6,811 bases of DNA from assembly GCA_023392115.1 (NCBI GenBank), contig JAEVZT010000371.1, forward strand, positions 1 through 6,811, in the 5' to 3' direction. Below the pieces are notes generated by a model. That model searched no databases. It was not told where the DNA came from and saw only the letters and a list, made by a program, of their open reading frames with translations. Shown here in pieces: positions 1-5,623 of the stretch. This DNA is from Chloroflexota bacterium. GTDB taxonomy: Bacteria; Chloroflexota; Anaerolineae; Aggregatilineales; Phototrophicaceae. Every line of letters begins with the position of its first letter. Position 1 is the first letter of the stretch. The position numbers were made by a program, and so were the translations under genes.

Positions 1-2173
1 CCTTCAGGCTTTCCTCGTCGTCAAGGTAATTGGCGTAGTACGTCGTCCAATCGTCGAAGTTGCCGCCCATGCGCGGCAGATCGATCGCCCCGTTGTCCGC
101 CTGATAGCCCGCCGCGCGCAGGTTGTCGGCGATCAGCTTGCCGTAGAAGTCGCGCCAGCCTTCGACGCCGACGATCATGATGCGGCTCGATCGGCTGATG
201 GCGTGAAGCGAAATCCCGGCAGCAAAGGCGACCGGGCGAATCGTGCCGAGCGCTGTCACCGCGTTCAGGGGCGCTCCGTCGACCGGGTTGACTTCCAGAC
301 CCGTTCCGCCCGCCTGCTTGAGCGCGCCGTCGAGCAGCGACAAGCCTTCGGCGAGCGAACCCGCAGACAGCGCGTAGGGGTGATCGGGGTTGGCGGCGAG
401 GGCTTCGACATCGCCGGTTTCGATCCACGCCGGGAACAGGGTGATCGCGCCCTGCCCCGCTGCCACGACTTCGACGTGCGCGCCGCCTTCGACCGCCGTC
501 AGCGCCGCCATCAAACCCGCCAGCCCCGCGCCGATGACGACGACGCGCGGCTTCACGCCATCGCTCGTCGGTTGTTCATGCCCGTTGTCGTAGGAACGCG
601 GCGTGAACGCCGGGACGGTTTGCGTCGTATTCGTGCCGAACAAGCCGAGGATGCGCCCGTAGATGTGCTCCGACAGCAGCGCCTGCCGCAGATTATGCCC
701 CCACAGCAGCGGCTTCATGCCGCCCAAGCGCCGCTCGGCGAATTCGGTCAGCAGCGCGTGCGTGTGTTCGGTCGTGTCGTTCAGGAATTCGTGGCGGATC
801 GCCGCCGTGCGGTACGAGCAGAAGCCGCCCTGACACGGACCCATGCCGACGCGCAGATCGCGCCGCAGGTCGTTGAGCGTGACCACTTCCCCGCGTTTGA
901 GCGCGTCGATAATCTGCGGCTTGGTGACGATCTCGCACTCGCAGATCAGCTCGCCGGGGTCGTCGCCGTGTTCGATCCGGTCAAGCCGCCCGCGCAGCCG
1001 GTGGTAATCCGACTTCGCCCCATGTGAGGGCGGGATCGGCGTGGCAGCCGTTGTCGATGGCTTGGTGACGCCGAGCCGCGCGCAGACCAGATCAGACACG
1101 CGCTCCGCCATCAGGCGGAAGGTCGTCAGCTTGCCGCCGATGATGCTGACGAAGCCGTCGACTCCGTCGCGTTCAAGGTGATCGAGGATCGCAAACGTGC
1201 GCTTGGCTTCGCGCCCCTCGCTCGATTCACCGGGATCATAAAGCGGACGGACGCCGCCCCACGCCCGCAGAATGCGCGCCGTGCTGATGCCCGGCGTCAT
1301 CGCTTCGGCTTCGTCGAGGATGCGCTTGACTTCCCACGACTCGACGCGCGTGTCGCCGGGATCGTCGGTCGCAACCGATGTCGTGCCGATCACGCTGACC
1401 GTGCCGACAGGGACGAAAATATCGCCGTCTCCCGGCGCGCGCAGCTTGTTGATGACCGTGTTCACCCAGCGGATGTTGTACGCCAGCATCGCGCCGCGGC
1501 TGAGTTTCATCCTGAAGGGCGCGCCCGCCAGCGCGCCGATCTCGCCCGCCCACGGACCGGCGGCGTTGACGACCATCGCGCATTCGATGTCGACCGGCGT
1601 GTTCGTTCGCAGGTCGAGCAGGCGCGCGCCGGTGATTCGATCGCCGTCACGCTGGAACGACTCGACACGGTGATAAGTCAGGAAGCGCGCGCCATTCGCC
1701 TCGTAAGCGCCGCGCTGGAGCGCGTGCAGCAAGTCCCACGAGTCGCACGTGCCGTCAGGGACTTCGTAAACGGCGCGGATCTCGCGGTTGAGGATGCGCT
1801 CGCGGCGGAAGGCTTCTTCAAGCGGGACAGCGCGCGTCGGCAGATCGACCGCCGCGCACGCCGCCAGCCATTGATCGACGTAGCGTTCATCGTCGCCGGG
1901 GCAGAGGACGAAAAAACCGCTCGTGTCCTCGATCGCGTGTGGAGCGACGCGCCGGATGATCCGGTTCTCGTCAATGCACTCCTTCGCGCTTTCGGGATCA
2001 CGCACGGCGTAGCGTCCGCCGGAGTGGAGCAAGCCGTGATAGCGCCCGCTCGTCCCGGTCGCCAGATCGCCCATTTCCGCGAGGATCACGCGCACGCCGC
2101 GCAGGGCGAGATCCCACGCGATCCCGCCGCCCGTCGCCCCGCCGCCGATCACCAGCACGTCGGTCTGAAGCAT
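1..2173 (-). CDS. glpA-glpB: Anaerobic glycerol-3-phosphate dehydrogenase, fused GlpA-GlpB subunits (3' end cut by window edge)
   Basis: One minus-strand frame runs from the ATG at 2173 to the window edge with no stop (at least 724 codons). Residues 1-~512 match GlpA, which oxidises G3P to dihydroxyacetone phosphate. They include an FAD dinucleotide fold (G10-G-G-A-T-G15, E33 ending the second strand), the ATGTSGRYHGLLHSGGRYAV stretch at 38-57, GGKLTTFRLMAE at 346-357, and a BFD-like Fe-S domain with C411-x-C413 and C447-x4-C452. A polar linker at about 514-540 (DNA 554-634) leads into a second dinucleotide fold, G548-A-G-L-A-G553. From there the sequence follows GlpB (HPYAL, TALGTIRP, IMIVGVEGWRDFYGKL, NYLDDEES) for about 183 residues. 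Roughly 235 GlpB residues should lie beyond the edge. E. coli GlpA is 542 aa, so the junction falls where GlpA normally ends. An AAGGAAGGG ribosome site at 2180-2188 lies 6 nt before the ATG. An in-frame GTG at 556 could be an internal GlpB start, but it has no good ribosome site. The family assignment is very secure. The fusion rests on my manual reading of the frame. Confidence 0.93.
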   Translation of the reverse strand, partial: MLQTDVLVIGGGATGGGIAWDLALRGVRVILAEMGDLATGTSGRYHGLLHSGGRYAVRDPESAKECIDENRIIRRVAPHAIEDTSGFFVLCPGDDERYVDQWLAACAAVDLPTRAVPLEEAFRRERILNREIRAVYEVPDGTCDSWDLLHALQRGAYEANGARFLTYHRVESFQRDGDRITGARLLDLRTNTPVDIECAMVVNAAGPWAGEIGALAGAPFRMKLSRGAMLAYNIRWVNTVINKLRAPGDGDIFVPVGTVSVIGTTSVATDDPGDTRVESWEVKRILDEAEAMTPGISTARILRAWGGVRPLYDPGESSEGREAKRTFAILDHLERDGVDGFVSIIGGKLTTFRLMAERVSDLVCARLGVTKPSTTAATPIPPSHGAKSDYHRLRGRLDRIEHGDDPGELICECEIVTKPQIIDALKRGEVVTLNDLRRDLRVGMGPCQGGFCSYRTAAIRHEFLNDTTEHTHALLTEFAERRLGGMKPLLWGHNLRQALLSEHIYGRILGLFGTNTTQTVPAFTPRSYDNGHEQPTSDGVKPRVVVIGAGLAGLMAALTAVEGGAHVEVVAAGQGAITLFPAWIETGDVEALAANPDHPYALSAGSLAEGLSLLDGALKQAGGTGLEVNPVDGAPLNAVTALGTIRPVAFAAGISLHAISRSSRIMIVGVEGWRDFYGKLIADNLRAAGYQADNGAIDLPRMGGNFDDWTTYYANYLDDEESLK

Positions 2174-2208
2174 GTCGTTCCCTTCCTTAAAGGTCGCCTG
2201 ATGTTTCC

Positions 2209-3789
2209 CTATTCCACGCGCAGCGACTCGATCACGCCGTCAAGCGAATCGAGCGCGGGCGTGAAGCCATCCTCAGCCGAGTTTTCCAACTGCGCGTAAA
2301 CGTCGGCGAGATAGTCGGTGTAGGCTGGTACAAAGCTGTCCCAGTCGATTGTCGAGTAATCAATCTCCTCATTGCTCGGCAAGACATCCGCCGCGATCGG
2401 GAAGAACGCCGAGACGACATAGCGCCCATCGTCGGTTATCCCTTGAAACGTGTAGAAGGCATACTCACGCACGATTGGCGAGACATCCTGAGCGTAATAG
2501 GTCACGTAGCGGACGCCGCTGCCGTTCTCGAAGTCGATGTATTCGGGCGCGACGGCGAACACCTGCGCCGCATTGATCAGCGGCAGCATCGGCAGGAATT
2601 CGTCGTAGGATAGCTGAAGCCACTCGCGTGACGACAAATCGGGGCGCTCGTCGAGCAGCGTTTGCAGCTGTCCGAGCATCTCCGCCGACCGGCTGCCTTC
2701 CTCGAACGTGTCGACTGGCATCACCACCATGCGCGGATATTGAATCCCCTCAACCGGGAAGCCGAAAAAGTCAAACTGCGTGTAACCGGGCGTCGAGCCG
2801 AACATCGTCATTCCCGGCTCGGTTTCGTAATACGGCTCGGTTTGGGTGATCTCGACGCGGCTCGCCAGCGACGGATCGACGGTGAAGCTGATACCCTCGA
2901 ACTCGACAGCGCCATCCGTTTCCACAATCGGGCTTGTCACATTGAGCGACTCGATCAACGCGTCGAAGCCGGAAGCGTCGCCGTTCAGCATATCGAGCGG
3001 AAATCTCGCCGCGATGTAGTAACTGTCGTCGGCGGTCAGCCCCTGAAACGTGTACACGCCGCCATCGAGGAAGCGCACGCCCGAACCGGTCTGGAAGTCA
3101 AGATATTCGACCCCTTCGACCGCCTCTAGCGATCCCCCTGCATCGGGCAGCGTCGGCAGATCGGCGGGCGCTGGCGACTCAGGGCGCTCGGACAGCAGCG
3201 ACCGGAGCTGTTCCAGTTCGGCATTAAACGCCGGATCGGCAGCCTCGAACGCGCTGATCGGGTAGGCGCGGATGGTACCGCCAACATCTTCCCACATACT
3301 CGAAGCGCTGTTGAAACGCTGGAAGACGATGTCGGTGTATTCGGGCATTGATACGCCCTGCGCGTCGACGCCGCCGGGGACATAATGCGCCGTCACGCTC
3401 TCGGCGATGCGCGAGTTAAAGTGGAAGGTGATGTTGTCGGCGTAGGGCGAGTAGTCGACGAAATCGAACTCGACGTACGGGATCAGGTTATAGAAGCCGC
3501 CGGACTGTTCAACCACCCAGCCGATCTGCCCGTTATAGTCAACGCGCACCCACGTCATGCCCTGATCGCAGACCGGACCACCTTCGAGCACCGCCGCGAT
3601 CTCGCCGCCGGGAAGCTCCCCGACAACTTGGCTGTCAAGCGACGGATCGGCGTAGAGGTCGAGCGGTCGTTCCGGTGTAAAGGCTTGGATGTTCGCGTAC
3701 AGCCGCGTCGTCATGATGCAGTCGGAATCCTGTGCTGTCACCGGAAGCGCGAAGGACAGCAGGATGACCAGCAAGAACAGGTAGTTCAT
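2209..3789 (-). CDS. Secreted bacterial SH3-domain protein with tandemly duplicated C-terminal module
   Basis: This is a 526-aa protein. Residues 1-19 form a Sec signal peptide (MNYLFLLVILLSFALPVTA, predicted cleavage before Q20). There is no lipobox cysteine, so it is probably secreted rather than a lipoprotein. Residues ~41-98 look like a bacterial SH3 domain (LYADPSLDSQVVGELPGGE, then W80-V-R-V and G90-W-V). C24 and C74 could form a disulfide. The rest contains two diverged copies of one module, about 105-285 and 295-526. Matching pieces include LRSLLSERPE (195-204) with LQTLLDERPD (375-384), YLDFQTGSGVRF (229-240) with YIDFENGSGVRY (417-428), YTFQGLTADD (246) with YTFQGITDDG (446), and IESLNV (280) with IESLRV (520). 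The start codon overlaps the stop of the upstream kinase gene (ATGA), with AAAGGAA as ribosome site, so translation is probably coupled. Bacterial SH3 domains often bind peptidoglycan or surface ligands. The function here is unknown, and nothing in the sequence shows an enzyme active site. Confidence 0.88.
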   Translation of the reverse strand: MNYLFLLVILLSFALPVTAQDSDCIMTTRLYANIQAFTPERPLDLYADPSLDSQVVGELPGGEIAAVLEGGPVCDQGMTWVRVDYNGQIGWVVEQSGGFYNLIPYVEFDFVDYSPYADNITFHFNSRIAESVTAHYVPGGVDAQGVSMPEYTDIVFQRFNSASSMWEDVGGTIRAYPISAFEAADPAFNAELEQLRSLLSERPESPAPADLPTLPDAGGSLEAVEGVEYLDFQTGSGVRFLDGGVYTFQGLTADDSYYIAARFPLDMLNGDASGFDALIESLNVTSPIVETDGAVEFEGISFTVDPSLASRVEITQTEPYYETEPGMTMFGSTPGYTQFDFFGFPVEGIQYPRMVVMPVDTFEEGSRSAEMLGQLQTLLDERPDLSSREWLQLSYDEFLPMLPLINAAQVFAVAPEYIDFENGSGVRYVTYYAQDVSPIVREYAFYTFQGITDDGRYVVSAFFPIAADVLPSNEEIDYSTIDWDSFVPAYTDYLADVYAQLENSAEDGFTPALDSLDGVIESLRVE

Positions 3790-4700
3790 GGTGTTTCCTT
3801 TGTCAGTTGAGCGTAAAGCACATGCAAACGTGTCTCGTCAAGGAAACCCTCGGCTGCGCCCGCCGCGCCGATCTTGTAGGCGGCGAAAACAACCGCTTTC
3901 CGCATCGCCTCATAAGGATCGCCGCCCCGGTGGTAGCCGTGAATGAACGCCGAAAACAGCGCGTCACCGGCGCCGATCGTAGTGATCACCGGGCGAACGT
4001 TGACGGCGGGGATGTGAGTCACCGTGCCATCCGCCCTGACCGCCAGTAAAACGCCGTCCGCCCCCATGCTGATCGCGACGATCCCGGCGTCATAGCGCCC
4101 CATGACTGCGTCGATCCACTCGCGTGGCGCGCAAGGGAGTTTCTCATGACTCATGAACAGCATATCAGCATATGCCATGAAGTCGCGGTTGTAGTCGTCT
4201 TCTAGATCGGCAATCGCATGGACATCGGTGGCGACCGGTATGCCAGCCGCTTTCGCCCGGCTGAGCATCGGTCTTGAGAAGTTGATATTGCACAACACCG
4301 CCAGCGAACACGACGCCAGCGCCGCTTCAAACCTGTCTTCCGGGTAGGCAGTATCCTGAATGTCTTTCAGGTCGACATTGATCTGCCGCCTGCCCGCGCC
4401 GTCATAAAGAATCACCGACTGCGCCGTCTCGCGCACGCCGTCCAGCACATAGGTTGACTCGATCCCGTCCTCGTCGAGCGCGCGGCGTACGGACACCCGG
4501 ACGCTGTCCGATCCGATCATCGAGAGGAAATCAACGCGCGAGCCGAGCGTCGTCAGCGCCTTGGCGACGTTATAGCCGACGCCGGAAACCGTGCTGCTGA
4601 CGCCGAAAAATGGGTAGCGCACCGGCTCATAGGCGATCGGAAAGCCGTCAACGCGCAGCGTCGTCTCGATATTGATCAAGCCGGAGACGAGGATCGTCAT
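3786..4700 (-). CDS. PfkB/ribokinase-family sugar kinase, substrate unknown
   Basis: This is a 304-aa, full-length member of the ribokinase (PfkB) fold, which transfers the ATP gamma-phosphate to a sugar or nucleoside hydroxyl in the cytoplasm. The N-terminal signature region is visible as SGVGYNVAKALTTLGSRV (39-56) followed by MIGSD. SMGADGVLL (211-219) precedes the C-terminal signature TTIGAGDALFSAFIHG (240-255). The GAGD there supplies the anion hole and the catalytic base, D246. The usual D of the DTxGAGD motif is replaced by T240. The gene starts 3 nt after the stop of the hydrolase gene (TAA-ACC-ATG) with no clear Shine-Dalgarno, which suggests translational coupling. Its own stop overlaps the start of the SH3-protein gene. 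Its position between glpK and glpA-glpB suggests a role with a carbohydrate or polyol, but the substrate cannot be read from the sequence. Fructose, ribose, nucleoside or another sugar are all possible. Confidence 0.9.
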   Translation of the reverse strand: MTILVSGLINIETTLRVDGFPIAYEPVRYPFFGVSSTVSGVGYNVAKALTTLGSRVDFLSMIGSDSVRVSVRRALDEDGIESTYVLDGVRETAQSVILYDGAGRRQINVDLKDIQDTAYPEDRFEAALASCSLAVLCNINFSRPMLSRAKAAGIPVATDVHAIADLEDDYNRDFMAYADMLFMSHEKLPCAPREWIDAVMGRYDAGIVAISMGADGVLLAVRADGTVTHIPAVNVRPVITTIGAGDALFSAFIHGYHRGGDPYEAMRKAVVFAAYKIGAAGAAEGFLDETRLHVLYAQLTKETP

Positions 4701-4703
4701 GGT

Positions 4704-5396
4704 TTACGCCAAGTGCTTTTTGAACCAGTCAACCGTCCGCTTCCAAGCGTCGTCCGCCGCTTCTTTGTTGTAGATGTGCGGGCGATCGTCGTTGAAGAAG
4801 GCGTGCTGCGCGCCGGGATAGACGACGACTTCGTGCGCCTTGCCCGCCGCTTCAAGCTTCTGCTGGTTGTTCCTGATGACGTCCGCCGAGAAGTTGCGAT
4901 CCATTTCGCCGTAGATCGCCAGCAGGGGCACGTCGAGCTTCTGCGCGTCCGCATCCGAAAGCTCGTGGACGCCATAAAATGCCGACACCGCGCCGATATT
5001 CTGCCCGTCGAGCGCCATCAAGCCCGCCAGCCTGCCGCCCATGCAGAAGCCGACCACACTGATCTGCTTTGGCTGGACGAACGGCTGCGCGATCAGGTAA
5101 TCGACAGCGCCCTGAATGTCCGCCATCGCGCGCGGAAATTCGAGCGCCATCGCCAGCTTGCGCGCCTCGTCCGGTTCGGTCGCCACCTGCCCGCGATACA
5201 GGTCGGGCGCGAGGGCGACGAATCCCGCCCCGGCGAAGGCGTCGGTCACGCGCTTGATGTGCGCGTTCAGCCCCCACCATTCCTGAATGACGACCACGCC
5301 CGGCGCGTCACCGTCGAAGTTCGAGCGCGCCAGATACCCCGGCACCGTCCCGCCGTTCGCCGGAAAGTCGATCATTTCCGCATTGACTGCCGTCAT
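4704..5396 (-). CDS. Dienelactone hydrolase family protein
   Basis: This is a 230-aa cytoplasmic alpha/beta hydrolase of the dienelactone hydrolase (carboxymethylenebutenolidase-like) family, with no signal peptide. The family triad is intact: nucleophile C118 in GFCMGG, D166 in YGEMDRNF, and H198 in GAQHAFF. E39 in the QEWWG motif matches the conserved glutamate that interacts with the nucleophilic cysteine. The length is typical. Two adjacent start codons are possible, GTG at 5399 and ATG at 5396. The GGAG at 5405-5408 lies 8 nt from the ATG and 5 nt from the GTG, so I chose the ATG. It is the first gene of a tightly packed group and follows the intergenic repeat. Classical members open dienelactones in chloroaromatic degradation, but no other aromatic-pathway gene is seen here. 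The real substrate is unknown, and many family members are general esterases. Confidence 0.92.
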   Translation of the reverse strand: MTAVNAEMIDFPANGGTVPGYLARSNFDGDAPGVVVIQEWWGLNAHIKRVTDAFAGAGFVALAPDLYRGQVATEPDEARKLAMALEFPRAMADIQGAVDYLIAQPFVQPKQISVVGFCMGGRLAGLMALDGQNIGAVSAFYGVHELSDADAQKLDVPLLAIYGEMDRNFSADVIRNNQQKLEAAGKAHEVVVYPGAQHAFFNDDRPHIYNKEAADDAWKRTVDWFKKHLA

Positions 5397-5404
5397 CACT
5401 AGAT

Positions 5405-5408
5405 CTCC
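5405..5408 (-). promoter_or_regulatory. Ribosome binding site of the dienelactone-hydrolase-family gene
   Basis: GGAG (within GCGGAGA) on the minus strand lies 8 nt before the ATG at 5396 and 5 nt before the alternative GTG at 5399. The spacing favours the ATG and so decides the start. No convincing -35/-10 promoter pair is visible between the repeat and this site. Confidence 0.6.
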
Positions 5409-5466
5409 GCTAGATTTCGATCACAAGCTTGTCTAATACTGGTCTGCGTTCCTTACTCACCGATGT

Positions 5467-5597
5467 AACCTCACCCTGCTTGCTTCGCAAGCCGTCCCTC
5501 TCGTCGCTTCGCTTACGGAGAGGGACATTTGTCCGTGTGTTCTTGCCCCTCTCCCGACGGAGAGGGGCGGTTGAGCGCAGCGAAACGGGGTGAGGTT
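5467..5597. repeat. Structured intergenic repeat (MITE/REP-like) with terminal inverted repeats and three hairpins
   Basis: The element is bounded by a perfect 10-bp inverted repeat: AACCTCACCC at 5467-5476 and GGGTGAGGTT at 5588-5597. Inside are three perfect hairpins: GCTTGC/GCAAGC with a 3-nt loop (5478-5492), GTCCCTCTC/GAGAGGGAC with a 15-nt loop (5494-5526), and GCCCCTCTCC/GGAGAGGGGC with a 4-nt loop (5545-5568). As single-stranded DNA or RNA it could fold into a cloverleaf-like shape. It has no coding capacity of its own and no transposase. Similar CCTCACCC...CCCCTCTCC-rich elements are, from general knowledge, common interspersed repeats in Chloroflexota-type genomes. Only one copy is in the window, so the repeat nature is inferred. 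The hairpins might act as a transcription barrier or RNA-stability element behind glpK, but no T-tract follows them on either strand, so this is not a canonical terminator. Confidence 0.7.
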
Positions 5598-5617
5598 TGA
5601 AGCGCATAGGGAACAAT

Positions 5618-5623
5618 CCTCCT
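5618..5623 (-). promoter_or_regulatory. Perfect Shine-Dalgarno AGGAGG directly after the glpK stop
   Basis: AGGAGG abuts the TAA stop of glpK, and an ATG follows at 5607 with a 10-nt spacer. The frame it opens (65 codons, 5410-5607) runs almost at once into the structured repeat and encodes an arginine-rich, repeat-derived peptide that is probably not a real protein. The site may be a remnant of the start of a gene that once followed glpK. Confidence 0.4.

Noticed and set aside
203..1027. 274-codon open frame on the plus strand
   Set aside because: It lies entirely antisense to glpA-glpB, is arginine-rich with no recognisable motif, and is a typical mirror frame of a GC-rich gene.
1178..2299. 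373-codon open frame on the plus strand
   Set aside because: It is antisense to glpA and the end of the SH3-protein gene. Its composition (Arg, Ala, Asp rich) and lack of motifs mark it as a shadow. The minus-strand frame matches GlpA throughout.
4713..5402. 229-codon plus-strand frame opposite the hydrolase gene
   Set aside because: The minus strand encodes an intact dienelactone-hydrolase-family protein with its catalytic triad. The plus-strand product resembles no family.
5433..5466. Possible sigma-70 promoter before the hydrolase gene (TATTAG-like -10 on the minus strand)
   Set aside because: No acceptable -35 hexamer is found at suitable spacing, so the match is too weak to report as a promoter.
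5545..5568. 10-bp perfect stem with 4-nt loop as a rho-independent terminator for glpK
   Set aside because: No run of T follows the stem on either strand, and it is one of three hairpins within a repeat element, so a canonical terminator call is not supported.
5410..5607. 65-codon minus-strand frame after glpK with a perfect Shine-Dalgarno
   Set aside because: Nearly all of it is translated repeat sequence (hairpin arms), giving an Arg/Lys-rich peptide. It is not listed as a gene, but the ribosome site is reported separately.
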